Positions 16,747-24,929 of a stretch of 26,651 nt of DNA are shown here, piece after piece. The DNA comes from Opitutales bacterium (GTDB lineage Bacteria; Verrucomicrobiota; Verrucomicrobiia; Opitutales; T3Sed10-336), in assembly GCA_007132315.1 (NCBI GenBank), contig SLOW01000364.1:1-26651 (forward strand), given 5' to 3'. Position 1 is the first letter of the stretch. Every line of letters begins with the position of its first letter. The notes under the pieces are model-generated. The model was not told the origin of the DNA. It searched no databases and saw nothing but the letters and a program-made list of their open reading frames with translations. The translations under genes and the position numbers were made by a program.

Positions 16747-17847
16747 CTAGAGGTTCGAGATAATCGCGTCGCCCATCTCGCGGGTGCCGACGCTGGGGCC
16801 GCCAAAGGCGATATCGCCTGTGCGCATGCCGGAGGTGACGGTCTTGCGGACCGCCGCTTCGATGCGGTCGGCCAAGGCTTCCAGGCCGAAGCTGAAGCGC
16901 AGCATCATGGCGGCGGAAAGGACCTGGGCGCAGGGATTGGCCAGATTTTTTCCGGCGATGTCCGGGGCGGTTCCGCCGGCCGGCTCGTACAGGCCGAAGC
17001 GGTGGCCGTGGCGGTTCTCCACGGTGCCGAGACTGGCGGAGGAAAGCATGCCGAGCGAGCCACAGATGACGGCCATTTCGTCGGAAAGGATGTCGCCGAA
17101 CATATTTTCGGTCAGCAGGACATCGAACTGGTTCGGATCCCGGGCGAGCTGCATGGCGGCGTTGTCCACGTACATATGGGACAAGGCGATTTCGGGAGCG
17201 TGTGCGGCCATGTAGTCGGTCACGACTTGGCGCCACAAAACGGAGGTCTCCAGCACGTTGGCCTTGTCCACCGAGCAGATGCGCTTGCCGCGGGAGCGGG
17301 CGGTGGCGATGGCGACCTCGGCGATCCGCTCGATTTCGCTCTTTTTATAGACCATGGTGTCGAGCGCCTCGCGGTCGCCGTCGGGGAGGTCCCGGGTCCC
17401 TTTCGGTTGCCCGAAATAGATGCCGCCGGTCAGTTCCCGGATGCATACGAGGTCGATCCCCTCGGGGATCCGCTCGCTCTTGAGAGGAGAAGCGCCGACG
17501 AGTTCCGGATAGAGCAGGCCGGGGCGGATGTTCGCGAACAGCGAAAAACGCTTGCGGAGCGGCAGAAGGGCGGCCCGTTCGGGCTGTTCTTTCGGCGGGA
17601 GGTTTTCCCATTTCGGCCCTCCGACCGAACCGAACAGGATGGCGTCGGCGCCGTCACAACGCTCGAGCGTGGCGGGTGGCAGGGCGGTGCCGTGACGGTC
17701 GATCGCCACGCCTCCGGCGTCGGCTTCGACCGGCTCCGGCTTTAGATTCTCCTCCCCGGCCGCCCGGGCCAGGACTTCGAGCGCGACCGCCATGACTTCG
17801 GGTCCGATACCATCCCCGGGCAATACTGCGAATTTCAACGTATCCAT
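16747..17847 (-). CDS. leuB: 3-isopropylmalate dehydrogenase
   Basis: This enzyme catalyses NAD-dependent oxidative decarboxylation of 3-isopropylmalate in leucine biosynthesis and is cytoplasmic. It is 366 aa, normal for LeuB. Motifs seen are LPGDGIGPEV (9-18), the substrate-binding LPLRKRFSLFANIRP (95-109), RELTGGIYFG (137-146), YVDNAAMQL with D228, the metal-binding D252 and D256 in MFGDILSDE, and EPAGGTAPDIAG (288-299) for NAD. The LR..F..FANIRP pattern favours IPMDH over isocitrate or tartrate dehydrogenase. No other leu gene is in the window. No Shine-Dalgarno precedes ATG 17847; a nearby promoter-like element would give an almost leaderless transcript. It diverges from the secretin gene. 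Confidence 0.97.
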   Translation of the reverse strand: MDTLKFAVLPGDGIGPEVMAVALEVLARAAGEENLKPEPVEADAGGVAIDRHGTALPPATLERCDGADAILFGSVGGPKWENLPPKEQPERAALLPLRKRFSLFANIRPGLLYPELVGASPLKSERIPEGIDLVCIRELTGGIYFGQPKGTRDLPDGDREALDTMVYKKSEIERIAEVAIATARSRGKRICSVDKANVLETSVLWRQVVTDYMAAHAPEIALSHMYVDNAAMQLARDPNQFDVLLTENMFGDILSDEMAVICGSLGMLSSASLGTVENRHGHRFGLYEPAGGTAPDIAGKNLANPCAQVLSAAMMLRFSFGLEALADRIEAAVRKTVTSGMRTGDIAFGGPSVGTREMGDAIISNL

Positions 17848-17856
17848 AAAAGATTG

Positions 17857-17885
17857 ATTCTATGGCGGGACCGACTTTAGTTTAA
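17857..17885 (-). promoter_or_regulatory. Candidate promoter for leuB-alaS
   Basis: On the minus strand, TTAAAC (17880-17885, weak -35) is 17 bases from TAGAAT (17857-17862, a good -10). The -10 lies 9 bases before the leuB ATG at 17847, so transcription would start about 2-4 bases before it. The -35 is only a partial match and the leuB-secretin intergenic region is AT-rich, so chance is a real alternative. Confidence 0.33.
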
Positions 17886-18004
17886 AGGATATTTTTTTCC
17901 GGGCGGTTGAAGTGCGGGTGAGAATTCGTCCATTGGTTCTTGATGGCGACCGGCGCGCCGCTAGGCTTCAAGGATTGAACAAGAAATGGAGTTGGTGTTT
18001 TTCG

Positions 18005-19918
18005 ATGCGAGGAATGAGCGGTTCGTTTAAAGGGGTACTCCTTGTCCTCGTCTGCAAGGCCTTTGTCCTGGCGGGGTGCCAACACACGCCGGAGCGCAAT
18101 GACGGCGCGCGCGGCACCCAGGATGGCGTTGCCGGGCAACAGGTGAGTCACAGGTACGACGACGAGATCCGGGAGATTCTCAGGCTTGCCCGGCGCAACG
18201 AGTGGGATGAGGCGAGAACCCAGGCGTCCGGACTGTACGCTCTGGACCCGGACGACCCGGAGATCGAACGGATATACAACTGGGTGGAAATGGAGAGCGA
18301 GCGGCGCCAGCAAAAGGCGCTGGAGGACGAGCTTCGCGACATCGAGGCGCAGGATTCGCGCTTCGCCCCGACGCTCCGCAGTATTCTGTTCGACCGCCGC
18401 GCCCGCGGTTTGAGTCTGCCCACCGACCTGCGGAACACGCTGGACCAACTCTCGCGGGAGCCGCTGGTTCCGCATTCGTTCAACCGGGTGATCGAGCGCC
18501 AGGGGCCGCTGTACGATTTCGATCAGGCGCCGCGTATGATGGACGAGGTGATGGGTCGCAAGGTCAGCATCCAACTCGACAACGTCACGCTCGAGGAGAT
18601 CATTTTCACCCTCGGGCGTTCCGAGAACATTAATTTCGTCGCCGACCGCAATCTTCCCGCCTTCGAGCAGACCATCAGCGTCCGGATGGAGGACGTGGAG
18701 ATGTCGGAGTTTCTCGATTACGTTTCGCGGAATTTCGACATCCATTTTCAGGTGGGGCCGAACCTGGTTTGGATCGTTGACGGCAACACCAATTCCGACC
18801 GTCTTGAGGAAACGCGTTTCTACCGTTTGCGGCGCGGCTTTATCATGCCGGCCGAATTCGGCGCCCATCAAACCCGCCGCGAAACCCGCGACGACGGCAA
18901 AGTGGTCATCGAGACGCAGGATATCGAGAAGTTCGTGCGGGACAACGCGCCCGACCGGCCTTCGATCGAACAGGCGATCAGAAGTTTTTACAAGGGCTCC
19001 GAATACATGATCGATTTCGAGCGCAACCTGATCGTGGCCACGGGGACGCCGGCTCAATTGCGCACGCTGGAACAGATCATTGAACAATTCGATCAGCCCG
19101 TGCAGCAGGTCCTGATCGAGGCGCGCTTTGTCACTGTGACCGAGGCGGCGTTCCTGCAGTTGGGGACCATTTGGGAAACGGCGGGCGATCCGCGTGCGGA
19201 CCGCCGAGCTCCCGAAGACTTTACGGGATTTGGAACCGATGTCGGCCGCGGGCTGGCCCGTACCTTCACCGACGTCCTTTCCGTGCGGAATTTAAACGCG
19301 ACGTTGACCGCCCTCGAACAAAGCGGAGAAAGTCAGACCTTGAGTTCGCCGCGTTTGACAGTGGTTAATAATCGGCCGGCGACCATTGCCGACGGGAAAC
19401 GCCAGTACTATTACGAGGAATACGAGGTTTCACACCAGATCACGGACAGGCGTTCCACTTCGACACTGGTGCCGAAGGGCCAACCCACGGAGTTGCGCTC
19501 GGGCGTGTCGCTGGATGTCCTGGCGAGCATCGGGGGCGACGGGACGAGTATCATGCTGGCGTTGCATCCCAAGGTAAAACAGGACGTCGAGCTGGTTACC
19601 TTCGCCACGGTCAGTGATTTCGACGAGGAAGGGAATGTGATCAAAGATTTCGATATTCGCCTGCCGGAATCCCGCGACCAAGAGCTGGCTACCCGGGTCG
19701 TGGTGAATTCGGGTGAAACCGTGGTGATGGGGGGGGTCATGGAGAATGTGAGAACCACGTTCACCGAAGCGGTGCCGATTCTGGGAAATCTTCCGATTAT
19801 CGGTGCGGCGTTCCGGCGGCAGACCGAATTCGAACAGCCGCGTTACTTACTTATTTTCGTGACCGCAACGCTCCTCTCCGAAAGTGGAGAGTTTATCCAA
19901 CAGCGGAACGGCTTATGA
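18005..19918 (+). CDS. Lipoprotein secretin (type II/III secretion or type IV pilus family, GspD/PilQ-like)
   Basis: This is a predicted outer-membrane multimeric channel. From ATG 18005 (637 aa) the N-terminus is a lipoprotein signal with lipobox LAGC at 22-25; a lysine at 18 interrupts the hydrophobic stretch. A helical, charged region (~45-115, TPR-like or coiled) is followed by an STN/N0-type domain (~184-260), a short N1-like segment (~310-360) and the secretin domain (~365-630). The domain begins VQQVLIEARFV and includes SPRLTVVNNRPATIADG and RVVVNSGETVVMGG. The diagnostic VPILGNLPIIGAAF is at 590-603. A longer frame opens at GTG 17912, but it would bury the lipoprotein signal behind 31 residues. 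It is the first gene of the five-gene envelope operon; the next gene starts 27 bases downstream. Confidence 0.9.
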   Translation: MRGMSGSFKGVLLVLVCKAFVLAGCQHTPERNDGARGTQDGVAGQQVSHRYDDEIREILRLARRNEWDEARTQASGLYALDPDDPEIERIYNWVEMESERRQQKALEDELRDIEAQDSRFAPTLRSILFDRRARGLSLPTDLRNTLDQLSREPLVPHSFNRVIERQGPLYDFDQAPRMMDEVMGRKVSIQLDNVTLEEIIFTLGRSENINFVADRNLPAFEQTISVRMEDVEMSEFLDYVSRNFDIHFQVGPNLVWIVDGNTNSDRLEETRFYRLRRGFIMPAEFGAHQTRRETRDDGKVVIETQDIEKFVRDNAPDRPSIEQAIRSFYKGSEYMIDFERNLIVATGTPAQLRTLEQIIEQFDQPVQQVLIEARFVTVTEAAFLQLGTIWETAGDPRADRRAPEDFTGFGTDVGRGLARTFTDVLSVRNLNATLTALEQSGESQTLSSPRLTVVNNRPATIADGKRQYYYEEYEVSHQITDRRSTSTLVPKGQPTELRSGVSLDVLASIGGDGTSIMLALHPKVKQDVELVTFATVSDFDEEGNVIKDFDIRLPESRDQELATRVVVNSGETVVMGGVMENVRTTFTEAVPILGNLPIIGAAFRRQTEFEQPRYLLIFVTATLLSESGEFIQQRNGL

Positions 19919-19945
19919 GCGCGCCGCCGGCCTTTTAAGCATCGA

Positions 19946-21715
19946 ATGATCAGTACAGGACAAAGGGGGCCAGATGCGCTGGGGAACCGTTTTTTTCAAC
20001 GCAAGCGACGTCTGGTGGTGGACTGCGGCAATTCCACCGTCAAGATTCTGCTGGCCGAGAAGCGACGGCGCGGAGTTGCCCTGTTGCACGCCCTCACGAT
20101 TGATTTGAAGGAAGAGGGACTGATCAACGAGGAGGAAATCGGACGCCACCTGGCCCGGGTGCTCGACGCCTTCGACGAAGTGCCCGTCGCCACGATCATC
20201 CGGCAATCAAGCACGATCTCCCAGTTGATGGACATGGGGCGGAAGTGGCCCTACAACGTCAAACGGGCGATCCGCGAAGAGACGAGCAACCTCAGCGGCC
20301 TCAGTGACAAGTCGATCATCTACGATTTCGCCCCCCTGCGTCCCTTCGGCCGTTTCAAGGCGCCGTATTGGGTGACGATCGCCCGGGAGAACGAGGTGGA
20401 GGAGCAACTCGAACTCTTGCAGCATTCCGGTCGCCGGATCTCCGCCGTCAGCACCCCGGCGAATTGTCTCGTGAACGCGTTCGTGGACTTGTGCTCGGAG
20501 GAAAAGGAAGGCATTCTGGTCGATATCGGCGAGTCGTCCACCACGGTGGTCCTGATGGAAAACGGGCAGGGAATTTTCGCGACCAACGTGGCGTTGGGGG
20601 CGGAGCATTTCACCGAGGCCATCGCGCAGGACGAACGCTGCGATTACGAACAAGCGGAAGCGTTGAAGGAAAAGCGCGATTTTTTCGCGGCAGGCGTGCC
20701 CGGACCGGCGTTGGTCCGGGTGCTGGAACGCTGGCGCGAGGAAATCGATGGCGTGGTCCTGGAGTGGAGCAGGGAGGAGGGCATCGAACTGGAACGCTAT
20801 CGGGTGTTTCCCTGCTGGCTATCCGGCGGCGGTACCCGGCAGCCCGGACTGGCGGCCTACCTGGCCCGGGAATGGAACCACGAAATCCGCTGGTGGCCGG
20901 AGTTTCCGAGCCATCTCCGGGACGCTTCGCCCTCGGACTTCGTTATCGCCTACGGGGCAGCTTTATCGGTGTTTGGGCGGGGAACCTGTTCGGTCAACCT
21001 TCTCCCGGCGGACCTGCGTAGGGAACGTCGGCTCGAAAGCGGTGTGCACACGCTCTACTGGGTGGGTGGCGTGGCCATGGTGAGCGCGCTGATTCTCATG
21101 ATCCGGGTGGCCGGAGGGCTGTCGGAGGAGATCGAGTCCAACAGGCACCAACTCGAGCGGTATCGGGAAGCCCTCGAATTGGTAGAGACGGTGGACGCGC
21201 GCCGAAACGAGCGGATGGAAACCTACCGGGCGGTTGTTCCTTTCCTGCACGCGGCGAAGACGTCCCGCGATTTTCTGGAGACGTTGACGAACCTGCGCGA
21301 AATCGGTGACGACGAACTCTATTGGTTCGTGCTGTTCGCCGACGAGACGAGTTATTTTGGCGACGGTTCAGGCCCCGCCTCAATACACCTGCCCGACCCA
21401 GGACCGCTCGTCACCCTCGAAGACCTGGCGAATGAGCGCCGGGGCTTCATCGCGGAACTCTGTGTGCCGGGAGAGGACGAGATGGCCATGACTTCTCCTT
21501 TGGGGGACGTGGTCAACCGGTTGCGTTCGGCCTCGCTTCTCTTGAGTGTGGACAAACTGCCATCGGGTCAGCGGCGGACCCTGGTACGCGACGCGGCGAC
21601 CATTCCCGAGCACACCTTCGCCCTGACCCTTGAACTCGAACCATTCGGACACTCCGTCTCCGAAACGGCGGAATCGCATTGGCGAAGGACACCGCGATTC
21701 TTCTCCCGTCCGTAA
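19946..21715 (+). CDS. PilM-like actin-fold protein fused to a PilN-like membrane segment (GspL-like layout)
   Basis: This looks like the cytoplasmic/inner-membrane assembly platform of a pilus or type II secretion system. The N-terminal ~345 residues carry the actin/FtsA-type nucleotide motifs: VVDCGNSTVKILLA (24-37), ILVDIGESSTTVVL (190-203) and the adenosine motif LSGGGTRQPG (292-301). NLLPADLRRERR (351-362) is the PilN-type beginning. It is followed by a single membrane helix (~369-389), a coiled region (~393-430) and a ~160-residue extracytoplasmic domain. PilM and PilN are separate proteins in proteobacterial type IV pili; one chain holding both resembles GspL. No Shine-Dalgarno is visible before ATG 19946, and no better in-frame start was found. 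Which system it serves is inferred from neighbours. Confidence 0.82.
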   Translation: MISTGQRGPDALGNRFFQRKRRLVVDCGNSTVKILLAEKRRRGVALLHALTIDLKEEGLINEEEIGRHLARVLDAFDEVPVATIIRQSSTISQLMDMGRKWPYNVKRAIREETSNLSGLSDKSIIYDFAPLRPFGRFKAPYWVTIARENEVEEQLELLQHSGRRISAVSTPANCLVNAFVDLCSEEKEGILVDIGESSTTVVLMENGQGIFATNVALGAEHFTEAIAQDERCDYEQAEALKEKRDFFAAGVPGPALVRVLERWREEIDGVVLEWSREEGIELERYRVFPCWLSGGGTRQPGLAAYLAREWNHEIRWWPEFPSHLRDASPSDFVIAYGAALSVFGRGTCSVNLLPADLRRERRLESGVHTLYWVGGVAMVSALILMIRVAGGLSEEIESNRHQLERYREALELVETVDARRNERMETYRAVVPFLHAAKTSRDFLETLTNLREIGDDELYWFVLFADETSYFGDGSGPASIHLPDPGPLVTLEDLANERRGFIAELCVPGEDEMAMTSPLGDVVNRLRSASLLLSVDKLPSGQRRTLVRDAATIPEHTFALTLELEPFGHSVSETAESHWRRTPRFFSRP

Positions 21716-21727
21716 GCTGAACGACCC

Positions 21728-22528
21728 ATGTCATTGATCGCGGACAGAAAGGCCCACGAAAAGTTCATCCTCGCGTTCGGCGTGGTGGTGTTGGCTTTTT
21801 TCTTGATCGCCTATCTCCCCCTGTTGCGCGAGCGCCGTGAAATCTCCGGAGAGTTGCGTGACACGCTGGTCGAACTCGAGGCCAGGGGATACGGAACATC
21901 CGAGGAATCGATCATGGACAACTTGCGGCTCGTTGAAAACGAGCTCCGCCTGTTGCGCGAACGGATGGGGCCGGAAGCGATCATCCTGGAAGGCGATCCG
22001 TTTATTGCCGAACGGATCGACGCCCCGTTCCAATATTTCGAATTCGACCGGGAAAGGAATGCCATTGTTTCCCGGCTTCGCGCCCTGGCCAACGAGCACG
22101 AGACCAACTTGGCCGAATCGGTGATCGATGCTCTGCCGGAATACGTCGGCCAGGACCGCGAGTACCTGTTGTGGGCTCGCCTGGCGATGGCCGATCAGGT
22201 CCTGAGCGGCGCGATCCTCAACGGCATCGACCGGATCGAATCGCTGCGCTGGCCGAGAATGCGGGTGGTCTCCGGGGATAACCGGGAACTCTACGAAGAG
22301 ATGACAGTCGCGATCCGGGTGTCAGGCGACATGGAGGCACTCCACCCGTACCTAATCTTCCTGGTGTCGAACGAAGAGCAGGTCGAACTGGCCGGGTTGC
22401 CCGCTGCGTATGCCGGCAAACGAGCGCTCTTCATCGATCGCTTCATCCTCCGCAAGGAATCGATGGAGCAACCGGATCGGATCGTCGCCGATCTGGTAAT
22501 CAAAGGATTCCTGGAGATCGATGGATAG
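21728..22528 (+). CDS. PilO / Amuc_1100-like bitopic pilus-assembly protein
   Basis: This 266-aa protein has a short cytoplasmic N-terminus, one membrane helix (~13-31) and a coiled coil (~33-80, rich in Arg, Glu and Leu). A mixed extracytoplasmic domain follows. The layout matches PilO/GspM-type proteins and the Akkermansia Amuc_1100-type protein, but no sequence motif proves it. Its place between a PilM/N-like and a GspC/PilP-like gene is the main support. It starts 12 bases after the preceding stop and overlaps the next gene by 8 bases, so it is firmly in the operon. It has no cysteines and no signal-peptidase site. Confidence 0.68.
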   Translation: MSLIADRKAHEKFILAFGVVVLAFFLIAYLPLLRERREISGELRDTLVELEARGYGTSEESIMDNLRLVENELRLLRERMGPEAIILEGDPFIAERIDAPFQYFEFDRERNAIVSRLRALANEHETNLAESVIDALPEYVGQDREYLLWARLAMADQVLSGAILNGIDRIESLRWPRMRVVSGDNRELYEEMTVAIRVSGDMEALHPYLIFLVSNEEQVELAGLPAAYAGKRALFIDRFILRKESMEQPDRIVADLVIKGFLEIDG

Positions 22529-23129
22529 AGTGATGGAACGACTGAAACATCTGGTCTTACCCGTTTTCGTCCTACTCTCCGCCCTTGGGCTCCACTTGGT
22601 GACTGTCCGGGAAGGATATTTTTCCGCGTGGCAATCTCCAGAGGTAGTAGCCAACGATATCGGTCGGGTCGAAGAACGGCTGTCGCGCCAGGAAATCTCC
22701 CTGATCGATTTCTTTGAACGCCTGCCGGAGCAGCGCGAACAGTTGACGGCCGGCGCCAATCCTTTCCGGAATCACTGGGTGGAACCGGAACCTGAAGAAG
22801 AGGAAGAGCCCGAACCCGAAGAGGAGGAAGAGCCCGAACCCGAAGAGGAGGAACCGGAAGAGGAGCCGGAACCGCCTCCGCCCCCTCGTCGTGTGGAGGT
22901 CCGATACGTCGGTTTCGTGCGCGGAAGCGCGGGGGAAAGCCAAGCCTATCTTAGCAAAGACGGCGCCATTCTGATCGGTTCGGCCGGCATGAGCGTGGTT
23001 GACGACTGGCGCGTTACCGAATTCGATGCCTACCGATTACTGATGGAAGACGATTCCGGCGATACGTTTGAGGTCGAGTTCAACCGCTCACGCACATTGG
23101 AGATTCCCGTCGAAAGGGAGGACGGCTGA
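22521..23129 (+). CDS. GspC/PilP-like inner-membrane linker protein with Glu/Pro repeat
   Basis: This 202-aa protein has a short N-terminus, a membrane helix (~9-28) and a helical stretch (~44-76). A long acidic linker (~88-119) is built from three EPEPEEEE repeats plus an EEEPEP-P tail. The compact beta-rich C-terminal domain (~122-200; VRYVGFVRG, AYLSKDGAILIGS, YRLLMEDDSGDTFEVEF) resembles the HR/PilP domain that contacts the secretin N0 domain in GspC and PilP. The linker would span the periplasm as an extended, negatively charged rod. GGAG lies 4 bases before ATG 22521, and the start overlaps the previous stop by 8 bases. Assignment rests on architecture and neighbourhood, not on a decisive motif. 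Confidence 0.68.
   Translation: MDRVMERLKHLVLPVFVLLSALGLHLVTVREGYFSAWQSPEVVANDIGRVEERLSRQEISLIDFFERLPEQREQLTAGANPFRNHWVEPEPEEEEEPEPEEEEEPEPEEEEPEEEPEPPPPPRRVEVRYVGFVRGSAGESQAYLSKDGAILIGSAGMSVVDDWRVTEFDAYRLLMEDDSGDTFEVEFNRSRTLEIPVEREDG
22782..22853 (+). repeat. Three tandem 24-base units encoding EPEPEEEE
   Basis: Units lie at 22782-22805, 22806-22829 and 22830-22853. The second and third are identical at the DNA level, and the first differs at several synonymous positions. Identity of the last two suggests recent duplication by slippage or unequal exchange, so the linker length may vary between strains without shifting the frame. Confidence 0.93.
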
Positions 23130-23133
23130 CGCG

Positions 23134-24852
23134 ATGGCCAGAAAACGCGATATCGGATCGATCCTTCTCGACAAGGCGGCATTGACGAGCGACCAGCTCG
23201 ACTCAGCCCGCCGTCGAGCCGCCCGACAAAAAATTCCCCTGGTGCGGGCCGTCACCGACCTGAATCTGGCCTCGGAAGAAGTGGTTTACCGTGCTTCGGC
23301 CGAATACCACGGTCTCGAATTCGTCCATCCGGACAAGTTCGAAATCGATCGTTCCGTTCTTGATCTGGCCCCGATCAAGCTGGTCCTGCACTACCGTCTC
23401 GCCCCCATCCGGTTTGAAGGCGGGGTGTTGACCGTCGCGATGAGTGATCCTCCCGATCTCAGCGAAATGGGCAATCTTCGCCTCCTGCTCGGGTTCCGGA
23501 TTCGCGTCGCGATAGCCACACCCAGCGGCATCCACGCGTTCATCAAGCGCAATTACGGACTGGGCGCCGAAACCATTCAGCATTTGCGCCAGGATGAGAG
23601 TGCGGCGGACCTGGACCGTGAAATCACGTTCGATGTCGACACCTCCGACGAAACGGGGGAAATGGATTCCTCGATTTCGAGATTCGTTAACCAGATTTTA
23701 CTGGAGGCCCTGCGGCTCGACGCCACCGACATCCACATCGAACCCTACACGTCGGCGATCCGTTTGCGGTACCGCATCGATGGCGTGTTGCAGAATATTC
23801 CGGTGCCCCCGGGCCTCCGTCAGCTGTACCCGTCGATCATTTCCCGGTTGAAGGTCATGGCCGACCTGAACATCACGGAAAAGCGCGTGCCGCACGACGG
23901 ACGCATTTCCATGAAAACCGGAACGGATTCGTACGATCTCCGGGTCTCCATCATTCCCACCACTTTCGGAGAAGGCGTGTGCCTGCGCATTCTGGGGCGC
24001 GAGAGCATGTTCATGGACCTCGAGCAGCTCGGCATGGAAGAGGTCCAGCAAAGCGCGGTTGAGGAGCTGACCCAGCTCCCGCAGGGTCTCGTGCTGCTGA
24101 CCGGACCGACGGGAAGCGGCAAGACCACGACGCTTTACGCCCTGCTGGCGCACGCCAACGACGAAGGGCGAAAAATCGTCACGATTGAAAATCCGGTTGA
24201 ATACAAACTGGAGGGTATTTCTCAGATTCAGATCCGGCCGGAAGTCGGACTGGATTTCTCCAGTTGTCTTCGGTCGGTCCTGCGGCACGATCCGGATATT
24301 ATCCTGATCGGTGAGATCCGGGATCAGGAAACAGCCGAGATCGCGATTCGTTCGGCCCAGACCGGGCACCTGGTTTTCTCCACTCTGCACACCAACGACA
24401 GTGTCAGCGCCATCACGCGCCTTCTGGAAATGCGGGTGGAGCCCTTTCTCATCGGTTCCTCCTTGGTGTGCAGCATCGCCCAGCGCCTGGCCAGGCGGGT
24501 TTGCCGGCATTGCATGAAGGAAGTGACCGAAATCCCCGATGACATCCGGGAGGAAATGGCGTCGGCTTTGGGGAACAAGCCCGCCGAAACCCGGGCCTGG
24601 CACGGCGAAGGCTGTGTCGAATGCAACGAATCGGGCGCGCGTGGACGAGTCGCGCTCTACGAGTTTCTCATCATGGACGAACCTCTCATGGACGCGCTCG
24701 AACCCGGGGTCAAGACCGGTGAACTGCGCCGGCTGGCCCGCGGCAGCGGCTGGCGTTCCCTGCGCGAACAGGGTTGGCTCAAGGTCCAGAACGGGATTGT
24801 TCCGTTCGAGGAAAATCAGCGGCTCACCCGTACCCTCAAACTGCGATATTGA
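23134..24852 (+). CDS. GspE/PilB-family secretion / pilus assembly ATPase
   Basis: This cytoplasmic hexameric ATPase would power pilus extension or pseudopilus assembly. It is 572 aa from ATG 23134. An MshEN/T2SSE N-terminal domain (~1-150, beginning RDIGSILLDKAALTSDQL) precedes the ATPase core. Visible motifs are Walker A GPTGSGKT (324-331), Walker B and following residues IILIGEIRD (389-397), and the His box GHLVFSTLHTND (411-422). The zinc-binding tetracysteine C457/C460 and C494/C497 is typical of GspE and PilB and absent from PilT retraction ATPases. A longer frame opens at ATG 23068 inside the previous gene. ATG 23134 is preferred because GGAGG lies 12 bases upstream and MARKRDIGSIL fits the family start. 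It lies 4 bases after the GspC/PilP-like gene. Confidence 0.95.
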   Translation: MARKRDIGSILLDKAALTSDQLDSARRRAARQKIPLVRAVTDLNLASEEVVYRASAEYHGLEFVHPDKFEIDRSVLDLAPIKLVLHYRLAPIRFEGGVLTVAMSDPPDLSEMGNLRLLLGFRIRVAIATPSGIHAFIKRNYGLGAETIQHLRQDESAADLDREITFDVDTSDETGEMDSSISRFVNQILLEALRLDATDIHIEPYTSAIRLRYRIDGVLQNIPVPPGLRQLYPSIISRLKVMADLNITEKRVPHDGRISMKTGTDSYDLRVSIIPTTFGEGVCLRILGRESMFMDLEQLGMEEVQQSAVEELTQLPQGLVLLTGPTGSGKTTTLYALLAHANDEGRKIVTIENPVEYKLEGISQIQIRPEVGLDFSSCLRSVLRHDPDIILIGEIRDQETAEIAIRSAQTGHLVFSTLHTNDSVSAITRLLEMRVEPFLIGSSLVCSIAQRLARRVCRHCMKEVTEIPDDIREEMASALGNKPAETRAWHGEGCVECNESGARGRVALYEFLIMDEPLMDALEPGVKTGELRRLARGSGWRSLREQGWLKVQNGIVPFEENQRLTRTLKLRY

Positions 24853-24929
24853 GCATTGAATCCGGACGGACGGGTCGGGAATATTCTCCCTCGACTTGCA
24901 AAAACGTGGTTCGTTCTGAAAGTGGGACT

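Noticed and set aside
19915..19938. Seven-codon ORF (MSAPPAF) overlapping the secretin stop by ATGA
   Set aside because: It is too short to support. It could at most couple translation to the PilM-like gene, and no Shine-Dalgarno or conservation can be shown.
23068..23133. Upstream extension of the ATPase gene from ATG 23068
   Set aside because: It would overlap the GspC/PilP-like coding region by 62 bases and adds residues unlike the MshEN start. ATG 23134 has a GGAGG upstream.
24877..24890. Near-palindrome GGGAATATTCTCCC upstream of the DsbD-like gene as an operator
   Set aside because: It is a single imperfect copy with no matching site elsewhere noticed and no adjacent regulator gene.
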